Origin: Persicaria tinctoria
Taxonomy: Eukaryota > Streptophyta > Magnoliopsida > Caryophyllales > Polygonaceae
Length of the DNA: 64,000 nucleotides
NCBI GenBank assembly: GCA_037127255.1
Contig: JBANSL010000001.1
Span: 28,514,501 to 28,578,500, forward strand
Direction: 5' to 3'
Of the stretch, positions 44,914-55,835 are shown in pieces. A model generated the notes under the pieces. The model ran no database searches and had not been told where the DNA came from. It was given only the letters and a program-made list of their open reading frames with translations. The first letter of the stretch is position 1. Every line of letters begins with the position of its first letter. Position numbers and translations under genes: made by a program.

Positions 44914-47504
44914 ATGTCGACTTCGCAAAGTAGTTCTGGTCGTGTTCAAGCCCTGATCAGATCTCCGCCTGCAAGACGGACTGAAGGTAAACTTCTGATG
45001 GGTGGTATATTGGTCCATGAAGATGTTACTTTTCGTCAACCCAAAACCCTCGCGGACCCCTCCTTTTACTCTTCTCTGGGTCGCGCGCGCAACGAATCCC
45101 CTTCCCCCGTCGACTCCGCATCTTCGCGATCGAGTGGCGGAGCTTCGTCGTCGGGGTCTGACTTGATATTAGAGTCTCCTGAGTCTCAACACTCTTATAA
45201 GGAGTGGGACTCTCACACTGAATTGTCGTCCGACCCTGTTTTTCTACTAACTGAGCGCCGCTCGTCATCCGTGCTGGGGGACTTCTGCCCGGTCTTGTAC
45301 AATGAGGGGGTGCTGGCGACTTGCCCTTTTAGGAGGGACTTTCAGCCGTCCGCCACGGGCCCGATCCCAGCTGTTCTGCCTCAGCGAATGATTCCCATCG
45401 CTCCGCCGAATGCTCAGAACTGCGGAGGCGGGACTTTCACAACCCTGGAGGACTTGAATGTGATTGCTCGTGTCTTTCCCTGGCCAGAGGGAGTGGTGTT
45501 GTGCCTCCCGACGGAGGGTGGAGGGAGCCTGGATGCCTACCCGGTTGTTTGGTTGTGTATATAGAGAGCTTGGTTCAGGGGTTTCGGCTCCCTCTACCTA
45601 ACTTGTTCAAGCGTTATCTAAAAGCCTGTGGCTTGAGTCCTGCTCAATTGGTCCCGAACAGCTGGCTTTTCTTAACTTCTTTTGTGATGCGTTTCTTGGA
45701 GATCGGGGTTCAACCTACCCTAGGGCTTCTGAGCAATATGCTCACTTTGGGTCATGGAGGCACCCAGAAGAGCCTCTATCAGGCCAAACTCAGTGTTTCG
45801 ATTGTGGAACGCAATTCCAGCAAGTCGAAGTGGCGGCATAAGTGGTTTTTTGGTTCGTGATCCTTCTCGCCGAATATTGAACTTTCACACCGAGCTGCGC
45901 CTATACACACGGGTGAAGAGGAAAACTGTGTCTGGCCTGAAAGAGATCGAGCAGAGGTTCGCGGTTGGAACAAAGCCTTGAGGGAGAGATTTGGTTTCAC
46001 CTTTGCGGCTAGAGATGGCCAGCTTGAGTCTCCCTCATCCGCGCATAGGTTGTAGTTAATTTGGGGTGCTCTTATTATTTTTGCTTTTTCCGGTGTTTTT
46101 GATCTTGTATTGATATTGTTGTCCTTTTCATGGTTTTTCAGACGCCCTGGAATTGAAGACAATGGTGGATGCCGCGAAGGTGTCTTCGACTCCCCCTTCT
46201 TCTGCTAAGAGGAAGATCCCAATTGACGTGATGAGAGCCTTGAAGCGTCCCAAGACTTCGGCCCCAAAGCCGAAGAGTAAGAAAGCGGCGAAGGAGAAAT
46301 CGGTGATCGCGGCCTCTTCTTCTCCTGCTGCCCCGGAGGGGCCTGAGTCTCACCTTATCGTGATCGACACTTCTCCGATCGCAGAGGTCCAGTCCCTTCC
46401 CCTGGTGGCCCCCGTGGAGCCTCAAGTTGTTTCTCCTGAAGCGGGGACTTCAAAAGCACCTTCAATGAAGAAAAAATCGCGTCCCTATCCAGCTTGGGAA
46501 GGTGTCGACTGGGATGCGCCGGTGTTTCATGTGGACGCCAACGGTCTCCCCGCATATCAGATGCCCGACTTTGACTCCGATATCCTCAATGAGCTGGCCT
46601 TTCCCCCGGAACTCGGGAAGGCGGAGCTGCGATATCTGGACCACTTGACTGATGAGCAGTTCACGATTGAGCAAGAACGTTGGTGCAACTGGGTGAGTGA
46701 ATCACGTTCTGTAACTTCCGTTTACCCGTTTCCCTTAATTTTTCTTTCTGTGGATGTCTTCGACCTTATTATGTTCTTTGTGGTCAGGGTCGCGTTTTCA
46801 CCCATTGCGGCTGGGGTCGGTATCTTTGCTTGGGCCAACATGCTCTTGGTCTCGAGGAGAAATTGGAGCAGATGAAGAAAAGGCTCCTAGAGGCAGAGAC
46901 GCCGTGGAAGGAAGCTGAGTCCCTTCGTTCGCAGCTAGAAGAGAAAGATGAAGTCATAGTTGCCGAGAAGGCGAAAAGTAGTAAACTGGCCATGGAAATG
47001 GAGATGTTGCGGGCCTAGCTTGAGTCTTCCCAGCAGTCCCTGTCCACTCTGCAATCTAGTATTGAGGCCCAGAAAGTCGAGTTTGAAGCCCAGCTGATAG
47101 CGGCGAACGAAGAGCGAAGCAAAGCGGTTGTGGAAGCCAACCGTCGTACAATCGAGCTGGAACGATATCAGTCCCGTACGGACGGTGATATCGTCCTGTC
47201 TTGGTTGGATGTTCCACACAACCGCTCTAATCTTGTGGACGACTGGTTGAAGACCCCGAACGGCCTGGAGTTTATGAGAAGCGCAGTTCCCGAATGGTTG
47301 AATGACGAGGCTGGGCAAGAGTTTATCCAAGAAGGGTACAGGGATTGCTTTTATCTGGGTATGAAGGCCAGGATTCATCAAAGCGTGCAGAAATCCGCGG
47401 AGACCCCGGGTGTTCCCCTTCATCCATTCTCCCCAAGTGATGACCGGGAGGATTGGAACTTGAAAGAAGACGGGCATGTGGACTTTAGTGGTGATGGTTT
47501 GTAA
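44914..47504 (+). pseudogene. Antisense cargo gene: Transposase_28-like head, coiled-coil tail
   Basis: On plus, opposite to gag-pol. The ATG at 44914 opens a Ser-rich N-terminus; then 'VFPWPEGVVLCLP' and, after a -1 shift near 45555, 'GFRLPLPNLFKRYLKACGLS' and 'AQLVPNSWLFLTSFVM' match the plant 'putative gypsy type transposon' (Transposase_28) pattern. Another shift follows near 45850. A Lys/Pro/Ser-rich stretch (46153-46480) and a conserved 'WEGVDWDAPVFHV' segment precede an intron 46693-46787 (TGG|GTGAGT...CAG|GGT). Then comes a coiled coil ('EEKLEQMKKRLLEAE') with one TAG near 47017 and an acidic C-terminus ending at 47504. Similar antisense genes are known in Tat-lineage elements such as Grande. 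Function unknown. Broken in this copy. Confidence 0.7.
46693..46787 (+). other. Intron in the antisense cargo gene
   Basis: GTGAGTG donor, T-rich tract, GTGGTCAG acceptor, phase 0, with protein-like sequence on both sides ('ERWCNW' then 'GRVFTHCGWGRYL'). Because the gene is antisense to the element's genomic RNA, this intron would not be removed during retrotransposition. Confidence 0.65.
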
Positions 47505-47802
47505 ACCCCCCTTTTTATCGTTCCTCTGGGCCAGACAAACTTCGGCACTTCGTTTGGTGCCTTATTTTGGTTTATGTTTTCATGCCCGCGGAGTGTCCGC
47601 GTGGAAAACTTTGGCTGCAGTTTGTTCTTTTGTTTTAGTTTTAATGACGACTCTTTTTGAATCGGCCTTCAATCCTGCTGAATGATTAGAAACGCGAAAA
47701 CTTCGCCTAGGGGGCGTCTTTTGTTTTCATTCAACATTTCACGTCTATTTGAGCGTCTAATTTAACAAACAAGACTTTGAATTTTAAAAACTGATTTCCA
47801 CT

Positions 47803-48108
47803 CTAATGAGTGTTCTCGCTGCCCTCGCCTTCAGAAGTATCGTCTTCTCCTGAAGGGATATAGCGGGCCTTGAAGCGTGAGCTGCCCAAGTAGCTGAAGA
47901 GTACAACTCCTCCTACGCGGACATTTCTTGATCTTGTAAATGCGCTCCACCCCTGTGTGAGCCAGAGTACCCCAGCATCGTCCCGCTCCACTCGAACATG
48001 GATGCCCCTCCTTCCCGGCCCATTGGTTAGGACTATTCTTTCAACACCCGGCAGTTCATACTCTGCCTCGAAAAACGCCGGCAGTGGTTGTGGTTGTTTG
48101 AAAAACCT
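47803..48108 (-). CDS. Cargo gene B3-like 1
   Basis: An open minus frame in gag-pol sense. From 48108 it reads 'RFFKQPQPLPAFFEAEYELP', then 'IHVRVERDDAGVLWLTQGWS', then 'VRVGGVVLFSYLGSSRFKAR' and an acidic tail 'GEDDTSEGEGSENTH' (stop at 47803). The spacing 'LPxxF...W/L..GW..F...N.+..G....F.....+F....' is that of the plant B3 DNA-binding fold (ABI3/VP1, ARF, REM). A TAA stands just upstream of 48108, so the true start is unclear: either a short upstream exon joins it or it begins inside. The ATG at 47991 would cut the domain in half. A TATA box lies at 48306-48297. B3 assignment by pattern only. Confidence 0.55.
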   Translation of the reverse strand, partial: RFFKQPQPLPAFFEAEYELPGVERIVLTNGPGRRGIHVRVERDDAGVLWLTQGWSAFTRSRNVRVGGVVLFSYLGSSRFKARYIPSGEDDTSEGEGSENTH

Positions 48109-48295
48109 TTAAACATGAGGGAAAAAACCGAGACTCAATGGAGGAGTTTAAATGGCATTACCGTCCTTTGCAAAAAAGAGGCGTTTTGGACCCATCGGAG
48201 GAAATATCTCGGGCGGTCATTTCATGCAGCCATCTTGTTCGGAAGTTTTTGCTATCTCCTGATGTAAGGTGTCTAACGAAGATCTCTTGGGGTTG

Positions 48296-48306
48296 GCTTT
48301 TATAGG
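48296..48306 (-). promoter_or_regulatory. TATA box upstream of B3-like 1
   Basis: On minus, CTCCTATAAAAGCCAACC. A canonical plant TATA element about 200 bp before the B3-like frame, in the internal cargo region rather than in an LTR. Confidence 0.5.
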
Positions 48307-48540
48307 AGATGTGACGGATAGTGTTTCTTTATTTTTCAAATTTATCATTTATTACTTGGCCAATTCTGACCCCCCCCCCCCTCTTTTTCCTGAAATCGTT
48401 CCTTCCCTAGGTTTTCTAGGGAAAGAGGATAGAAAAAGGGGGAGCAACTTTTCTGACTCACTGCAGGGGCTTGAAAATGACAGATCTTTTATTTCCTCAA
48501 AAAGCTTTTATTGTTACAAGGTACATCGGGACTTAGTGAT

Positions 48541-48970
48541 TTAAACTTTGCGCTTCGGGGTCTTCGCGTTCGCGAGTGCCAGCGCGGACTTCCGGTTACC
48601 CTTGGTTTTGGGAGGGGGGGGGGGGCATGTCCGTCAGACCGCGCTTCTTTCCGCGGACAGAGGTTGAATCTGGACAAGACACGTACACCTAGAAGTGAGA
48701 ATCTCCTTCGTAAACAAAGAGGAGCGAGCATCCTATGATTACTCAGTTTGAGAAAGTAAAGTCTGGCCACCCATCTGTGTACCAGTACGCCCCGTCCGCG
48801 TCCCTTTCGACGTCGACCTCAAAATCTTGGCATGTAGTGGACCACAGATAAACAAGCTTGTGTGTCTCATCTCCCAGTTTCTCGTACAGCCGGGGCAGTT
48901 GCAGCGTTTGCAGCTGCTCTTCTTTGGTAATGAACCGGTAGAAAGCGTGTGGAGTGTCTCTAGAACCCAT
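48541..48970 (-). pseudogene. Cargo gene B3-like 2 with basic tail
   Basis: ATG at 48970 on minus. 'FYRFITKEEQLQTLQLPRLY', then 'HKLVYLWSTTCQDFEVDVER', then 'YWYTDGWPDFTFSN' reproduces the B3 order (F..... LP..Y/F ... L.....W/F.V ... GW..F...N). A TGA then interrupts where the sister frame has arginine (CGA to TGA), and the domain continues for about 20 codons before another stop. Beyond a C-run (shift) the last frame ends 'NAKTPKRKV' at 48541, a short basic motif suited to nuclear import. A TATA box (49040-49031) lies about 60 bp upstream of the ATG. Inactivated; probably a nuclear DNA-binding protein originally (inference). Confidence 0.55.
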
Positions 48971-49030
48971 GTTGGGGCTCCTTTGAGGGTAACGGTTTGT
49001 GGGGGTGCATAATGCCGTTTTCTTTCCCTT

Positions 49031-49040
49031 CTTTTTATAG
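49031..49040 (-). promoter_or_regulatory. TATA box upstream of B3-like 2
   Basis: CTATAAAAAG on minus within 'AACGCTATAAAAAGAAGG', nearly the same as the LTR's 'CACGCTATAAAAAGGAGAAG' (58503-58484). About 60 bp upstream of the ATG at 48970, a normal TATA-to-start distance. Confidence 0.6.
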
Positions 49041-49333
49041 CGTTTAACACTTTGGAGTTGCTTATAGCCAAGTGGCTTCTGTGTCAGTAACTCTTGCCCT
49101 ACGTGGGAGACCTACCCTATCAACGTTTCATTTTTTCTGCTTATCGATGTTTGTGTATTTTGAGAAGTCTGCTAACAGCATGCACCTTGTATCTCTTAGA
49201 TGAAACAGTCATTAAATGTGATTATGAAAAGATGTAGTCTTTATTTGAAATTTAAATTGATTCCCGACACAATTGGGCTCAGAGTTAATGGAACAAGCTG
49301 CAGGGAATTTACGAGAAAAGGGTCCTAGATCTC

Positions 49334-49751
49334 TTACCTTGGTTTCTTAGGCGAACGGGGTGTGGCTTTCGTAGCCTGGGTCTGGATAGACCACGGAAAC
49401 CTCGTATCGAGCTGCTTATCTTTCTTTGGTGAATCGGAGGATGGCCCCCACCCGCACGCGGTTGGCTGTAGTGAAGTTGCCCCATCCTTCCGTTATCCAG
49501 TAGATCCCGTCGTGGCCACGATCGATTCTGACTTCGTGTTCTTGGTGTAACCGTGAGTTGAGGGTAATGCTTCCTTGTGCGTCATGCTCCAACATCTCGT
49601 ACGTGAGGGGAAGACGGACCTGCAAAAGTTGTTCATCCTTTAAGATAACCCTATAGAAAGTGACTTGGGGTGATTCCATGAGTGGGTTGGTGGTCGTCTC
49701 TGAAACGGCCCCTGTAGCCAAGTTACTTCCTCCCTCTCCTTCCTTTTCCAA
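49334..49751 (-). pseudogene. Cargo gene B3-like 3 with basic tail
   Basis: ATG at 49751 on minus, open for 111 codons: an N-terminal Gly/Ser/Thr-rich stretch, then 'VTFYRVILKDEQLLQVRLPL', 'QEHEVRIDRGHDGIYWITEG' and 'WGNFTTANRVRVGAILRFTK', aligning closely with B3-like 2 and with the B3 pattern. TAA at about 49416 stops it at the last strand. The next codons ('ARYEVSVVYPD') continue the domain, and a frame ending at 49334 gives 'ATPRSPKKPR', a basic tail like that of B3-like 2. So the two are sister genes with the same architecture. Confidence 0.55.
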
Positions 49752-50031
49752 TTTTCAAAGTTACGGGGAGTCACGGGCTCTCATTCATCTCCCTTTTGTC
49801 GTGTTTTTTCATTGTGGCACACGTTGGCCTGCCCGAGGTGAGTCCCTGTGATACAGATGTCCGCCATGCCTGGCCTGGGGCAGTGATGCTTTATTTGACT
49901 GTTTTCATGTTTTCCCCGGGCCCCCCTGGTATGTTTTCAAGGTTGTTTCTATGTGACACGTGACCCCGAGAAGGTCCTTTAAACCGGGATCTCCAAGCTC
50001 CTTTGTTTTCGCAAGTTTAGTCCTTTTGAAG

Positions 50032-50506
50032 ATGTCATCCTCTGGTCGGACAAGTTGGGCCTTTTTCCGGTCACTGGATTTTCCGGAGCAAATGCACCGT
50101 CTGGTAGGTCCTTTCCGTGGCTCATAGTTCTTGTTTGTATTCCGCGGATATGTTTTTTCATTTATTTAATTAACTCATGTTTGGGCAGTTGCCGCCTTCG
50201 CGTTTCGAGGTTGAGTATGGCCCAGATCTTCCTTGGCGCGTCTTGTTGTCTTCTAGAATTATCCGGGACTTCCCTGTGGCGGTATATCTAGGGCACTACC
50301 ACGTCCCCTACCTGGGTCATGGGTGGAATCATTTTGCCAGCACGCACGGCGTCGATATAGGTTCCGCCATCACCTTTTTGCACAAGGGGAACGCACGGTT
50401 CGAGGTTCATATTTTATCTGCGGATGGCGATGAGGTTGACGCAGAGTGGAGAGAGCCTCATCCCGAAGGACCTTTGCTTATGGGATGCGGCTGTGTCAGG
50501 ACATGA
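50032..50506 (+). CDS. Cargo gene B3-like 4 (antisense, two exons)
   Basis: Plus strand, antisense to gag-pol. Exon 1 is 50032-50103 (ATG, donor CTG|GTAGGT) and exon 2 is 50189-50506 (acceptor GGGCAG|TTG), phase 0, 129 residues, no internal stop. It reads 'FFRSLDFPEQMHRL', then 'LPPSRFEVEY', 'PVAVYLGHYHVPYLGHGWNH' and 'VDIGSAITFLHKGNARFEVH', the clearest full B3-like order of the four, with an acidic tail. The intron would survive retrotransposition because the gene is antisense. A G-box (CACGTG) lies near 49957, upstream. Predicted nuclear DNA-binding protein (inference). Confidence 0.6.
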
Positions 50507-50755
50507 CTCGTCTGGTTCCCGATAGGTCCAGGGAGAGGTGATCTCGTACGCCCCCCCCCCCCCCCCCCCCCCGGGTTACTTCTGTGTTCTCTTTGTGGCT
50601 GCCAGGCTGGCCCTTTAGCAGGAGTTCTTTAGACTTTCTGTTTCGTTTTTGTATTTCTTAGTTGCTTTTGTTGGTTTTTGTTTGAACAACACTACTTCCG
50701 ATGCCGTTAGCGGTTTTGTCGTGTTTATTCTGCTCTCCTAGGAGGCAATGGTCTA

Positions 50756-52250
50756 CCCAAAGGTCCGACGCGGGTCAAGCTCCAGCGTCGTAGGGCTCAA
50801 CAAATATGATCCAGGAGATCTACGCTACTACCGGATGTCCGACGCGGAGCAAGCTCCATCGTCGTAGGACTTTAACAAATACGATCCGAGAGATCTAAAC
50901 TACGACCGGATGTTTGACGCGGAGCAAGCTCTAGCGTCACAGGACTTTAACAAATACGATCCGGGAGATCTAAGCTACAACCAGATGTTCGAGGCGGAGC
51001 AAGCTCCAACATCACAGGACTTCATCAAATACGATCCGGGAGATCTATGCTACGACCGGATGTCCGACGCGGAGCAGGCTCCAGCGTCATAGGAGTACTT
51101 CATCAAATACGATCCAGGAGATCTATGCTACGACCGAATGTCCGACGCGGAGCAAGCTCGAGCGTCATAGGACTTTAACAAATATGATCCGGGAGATCTA
51201 TGCTACGACCGGATGTCCGACGCGGAGCAAGCTCCAGCGGCATAGGACTTTAACAAATACGATTCGGGAGATCTAAGCTACGACCGGATGTCCGACGCGG
51301 AGCAAGCTCCAGCGTCATAGGACTTTAACAAATATGATCTGGGAGATCTATGTTGCGACCGGATGTCCGACGCGGAGCAAGCTCCAGCGTCATAGGACTT
51401 TAACAAATACGATCCGGGAGATCTATGCTACGACCGGATGTCCGACGCGGAGCAAGCTCCAGCGTCATAGGACTTTAACAAATACAATCCGGGAGATCTA
51501 TGCTACGACCGGATGTCCGACGCGGAGCAAGCTCCAACGTCATAGGACTTTTACAAATACGATTCAGGAGATCTAAGCTACGATCGGATGTCCGACGTGG
51601 AGCAAGCTCCAGCGTCATAGGACTTTAACAAATACGATTTGGGAGATCTATGTTGCGACCGGATGTCCGACGCGGAGCAAGGTCCAGCGTCATAGGACTT
51701 TAACAAATACGATTCGGGAGATCTATGCTACGACTGGATGTCCAACGTGGAGCAAGCTCCAGCATCATAGGACTTTAACAAATACGATCCGGGAGATCTA
51801 AGCTACGACCGGATGTCTGACGCGGAGCAAGCTCCAGCGTCATAGGACGTTAACAGATACGATCCGGGAGATCTATGCTACGACCGGATGTCCGACGCGG
51901 AGCAAGCTCAAGCGTCATAGGACTTTAACAAATATGATCCGGGAGATCTAAGCTGCGACCGGATGTCCGACGCGGAAGCTCCAGCGTCACAGGACTTAAG
52001 CAAATACGATCCGGGAGATCTAAGCTACGACCGGATGTTCGACGCGGAGCAAGCTCCAACGTCATTGGACTTTAACAAATACGATCCGGGAGATCTATGC
52101 TGCATCGTACCGGATGTCCGAAGTAGAACAAGTTCTAGCGTCATAGGACTTTAACAAATACGATCCGGGAGATCTATCCTACGACCGGATGTCCGACGCG
52201 GAGCAAGGTCCAGCGTCGTAGGACTTTAATTGATACGATCTAGGAGATCC
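50756..52250 (+). repeat. Tandem array, 75-bp unit, about 20 copies
   Basis: Units such as 'GGATGTCCGACGCGGAGCAA' + 'GCTCCAGCGTCATAGGACTT' + 'TAACAAATACGATCCGGGAG' + 'ATCTATGCTACGACC' repeat with little change. 75 bp equals 25 codons; on plus one frame reads 'SDAEQAPAS(Q/stop)DFNKYDPGD' with 'LCYDRM'. Some units have CAG (Gln) and most TAG at the same position. It lies between pol and the cargo genes. Tat-lineage elements often carry tandem repeats in this region. Confidence 0.9.
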
Positions 52251-52347
52251 AGAAAAGTCTTTCAAGAATTTAAAAAGCACCCTCTATCCACTTTGATTTA
52301 TTTACTGGTAGCGGGGGTGACTTGAGAAGCTTCAAAGTAACTGACTA

Positions 52348-54463
52348 TTACACATAATATTTCCTCAAGTGTTCCGCGTTCCACGTCTTTCGGAGAACCA
52401 CACCTTCAGGAGTTTGTAACTTGTATGCTCCAACATGGACGCACTCGAAAACTACATATGGACCTTCCCATTTGGCGTCCAACTTCTCGCCTGATAGAAC
52501 TAGGCGGAGGACCAGATCTCCTTTCTCGAACCGTCGCGCATTGAGATGCTGATCTCTATGCCTTTTGGTCTTTTTTTTTGTAATCTTGAGCCTTGATTTC
52601 TGCTAGCATCCTCCTTTCCTCTCGAAGGTGTAATTCAATTTCCAGAGCTTCGTCATTGGCCTTGGACTCATAGGCCAAAACTCATGCAAAAAGGATCAAG
52701 CGTTCGAATGGGATGACGACATCTGCCCCAAACACTAAAGCAAACAGTGTTTCTCTTGTGGGAGTCTTAGATGAAGTCTGGTACAACCAGAGTACTAGTG
52801 GGAGCAGCTCTGCGCAACGCCATTTGGAGGTTCTCCCTAACTTTTTCTTGATTCCTTCTAGAATCTAGCGGTTGGTCGTCTCTGCTTGCCCGTTGTTCTG
52901 CAGGTGGGCTACCGATGAGAACTTCAGTTTTATCTCGAGGCCCTCACAGAAGTCTCTAATGCTTTCACAGTCGAACTGAGTTCCGTGATCCGTGATGATG
53001 GCCTCGGGTACTCCGAAATGGCACACTAGGTTCTTCCATAAGAATTTTGTGACTTTCTCCGCAGTGATCAAGCCCATTGCCTCCGCTTCTACCCATTTGG
53101 TGAAGTAGTCCACCAGCACTAAGACATGTTTTAACTGCCCGGGTGCTGTGGGTAAAGGCCCAAGAATATCCATTCCCCATAAGGCGAAAGGGCATGCCTC
53201 ATAGATGCTTTGAAGTGGTTCGACAGGTAAATTTTTCACATTTCCATGTCTCTGACAGGCGTCACATATGCGCACAAAGCTCTGTACATCCGCTCTGACT
53301 GTGGGCCAGTAGTATCTCAGAACTTTTGAGGTCAATGCTCTCCATCCCTGGTGATGGGCGCACACATCTGCATGCAATTCTTTTACGATGGTGTGCCCTT
53401 CACTGCTGGATACGCATAACAAGTCTGGGAAGTTGAAACCCTTCTTGTATAACTTTCCTTCATTGATGACGAACCGGGTCACTCGGTTTGTTAACTTTTT
53501 GGCTTCCATTCTCTCTTGTGGGAGTATTCCTTTTCCTAGATATTCAACAATTGGTGTCAGCCAATCTTCGGAGCCCTCGGTCTGGACAAAATATACCTCT
53601 TGCAAGAGTCTCCGCCGATCCTTTCTTTCAAACTCGAATTTCCCTTCCACTTCTGGCGGCATAGCTGCCCCAATTCGGGCCAACAAATCGGCTTGTTCAT
53701 TCATCTCCCGGGGAACGGACTCCACGACGAAGTGCAAGAAAGCTCTTTTTAGAGCGGTTACCTTTCGCAGGTAATCTGGTAACAACCCAGTCCTGGCTTC
53801 GTACACCCCCTCTATTTTCTTCGCGACGATCTCGGAATCTGTATATACCATGATGGCCCGAGCTCCGCGGGCCAAAGCTAGCTCAAGCCCAGCTATCAAG
53901 GCTTCATATTCTGCCTCGTTGTTGGTGGCTTGAAAGTCCAAATGGCGAGCGAAGCAAAACTGATCTCCCCCAGGGGAGGTTAGTGCTATTCCTGCCCCGC
54001 ATCCGTCCGCGTTCACGGCCCCATCGACCTTTATTGTCCACTTGCTTTGTGTGTCACTTCCTTCATCCCCAAAGCTAGTTTTGCAAATGAAATCCATCAG
54101 AACCTGGGCTAGCGCTGCCTTGTGCGGGACGTAAGCTATTTCAAACTCAGAGAGCTCTATGGACCACTTCGTCATTCGCCCTAAAAGACCTGGTGAATGG
54201 AGAATCTGTCTAAGCGGCAGATCCGTTAAGACTTCTATTAGGTGATCCTGAAAATAGGGACGAAGTCTTCTAGCCACGAACATCATACTGAGGACCAATT
54301 TTTCCACCAGCTCATATCTGGTTTCTGCATCCTGTAACACTCTGCTTACATAGTAGACTGGGTACCGCCCCTCCCGGGTGAGGACCGTGCTGATAGTAGT
54401 TGCATTCACTACTAGGTACAACTGTAAACTTTTTGATTTCTGAGGTTGATGCAGAGTTGGCAC
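52348..54463 (-). pseudogene. Tat pol: RNase H, archaeal-type RNase H, integrase
   Basis: On minus. From 54463: an RT-linked RNase H ('YYVSRVLQDAETRYELVEKL'), then a second RNase H ('IKVDGAVNADGCGAGIAL', 'NNEAEYEALIAGLELALARG', 'VYTDSEIV', ending 'EQADLLARIGA'), then integrase: zinc finger ('HHQGWR' with 'CDACQRHG'), catalytic 'WGMDILGP', 'ITDHGTQFD' and 'NNGQAETTNR'. TAG at about 52863-52865 interrupts it, but the frame continues through 'DLVLRLVLSGEKLDAKWEGP' and 'VLRKTWNAEHLRKYYV' to a TAA at 52348, the normal integrase C-terminus. The dual RNase H places the element in the Tat clade. Confidence 0.9.
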
Positions 54464-54496
54464 ATACTGTAAGAAAGCCTTTAATTCTTCGAAAGC

Positions 54497-55697
54497 CTAC
54501 TGGAGGTCAGGTGTCCACTGGATCGGTCCTTTCTTTTTTAGCAACGCGAAGAAAGGTAAGGATTTATCAGCCAGGCAAAAATAGAAGTGTCCCAAGTAAT
54601 TTACCGCTCCATTCAAAGACTGTACCTCTTTTATGGTACGTGGTGGTCGCAATTCCTGTATAGCAGCTATCTTGGAGGGGTTTACATCTATCCCTCTTTG
54701 GCTTACCATGAAATCAAGGAATTTCCCCGAGTCGACTCCAAAAACACATTTCTCCGCGTTCAGATTCAGTCCTCCACGCCTCAGAGAATCGAAAGTTTCT
54801 TGTAGATCAGTCGCGTGGTTCTCTGCTTTCTTACTCCTTACAACGATGTCGTCCACATAGATGGATACGTTCCTGGCCAGCTGCTCGCGGAATATCTTGT
54901 CTACGGCTCTCTGAAAAGTGGCCCCAATATTCCTCAGACCAAAAAGGCATGACTTTATAGCAGAAAATTCCTTGATTGGTGATGAAAGTGGTTGCCCTCT
55001 TATCCATCGGATCTAGCTGGATCTGGTTATATCCGAAATACGCGTCCAGAAAACTCAAAGCCTCATTCCCAGCAGTAATGTCGATCAGCTCGTCTATTGA
55101 TGGCAGGGAATAACTATGCTTTGGACAGGCTTTGTTTAAGTCTGAGAAGTCCACACACATTCTCCACTTTCCGTTGGCCTTTTTGACTAAGACAACATTC
55201 GAGAGCCAGTCTGAATCCTCGGCTTCCTCCATGAATCCGGCTTCAAGTAACTTCTCCCCTTCTTCCTTCGCTGCTTGGGATTTTTTCGGGGCCATCTTCC
55301 TCTTCTTCTGGGCTGTAAGCCGTGCCTCATGGCGTATCCTGAGAGTATGGATCGCTATTGACGTAGGAACACCCAAGAGATCCTTTGGGGACCATGCGAA
55401 TACATCTTGGGATTGGCTGATGATTTCCAGGACCTGTTCTTTCTCCCTAGTCTCTAGGGCTTGGCCCATGTAAATTCTCTCTTCAGGATTTTGAAAAGGC
55501 TGGTGGACGGTTCTTAGATCCGCGGTTGGGATTTCCCTGTCTAACGGTCTGACTTCACGTTCTGGTTCTGGTGCAAGTTCTCTTGTGACGTTTACAACTT
55601 CATTTTTTGCTTGAGAGTCTCCCTTTGGGCCCTTGATCTCACTCTGAGCAGATCCTTGGATGCACATGATCTCCTTCCTCTTTTTTAAGGAAGTCAC
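54497..55697 (-). pseudogene. Tat pol: reverse transcriptase
   Basis: On minus. 'FMEEAEDSDWLSNVVLVKKA', 'WRMCVDFSDLNKACPKHSY' and 'LDAYFGYNQI' are RT motifs 1-4 of Ty3/Gypsy. A shift near 54930 moves the frame to 'NVSIYVDDIVVRS', the catalytic YVDD, followed by 'GVDSGKFLDFMVSQRGIDVN' and the thumb/connection region. It would copy the genomic RNA into DNA. Confidence 0.9.
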
Positions 55698-55835
55698 GTA
55701 GCAACTCCGGCTTTTTGGCTGCTGGCCACATACTTCTCCCGTCCCTCCTCCGGAGATAGGGAATTTTGCTTTGAAGTGATAGATCTAAACAACCATCTGG
55801 AATTTGTAAAGAGACACCCTCCCCAAGAGTGCGTT

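Noticed and set aside
50756..52250. Possible CRISPR-like array
   Set aside because: Units are contiguous 75-bp tandem repeats without unique spacers, in plant nuclear DNA inside a retrotransposon.
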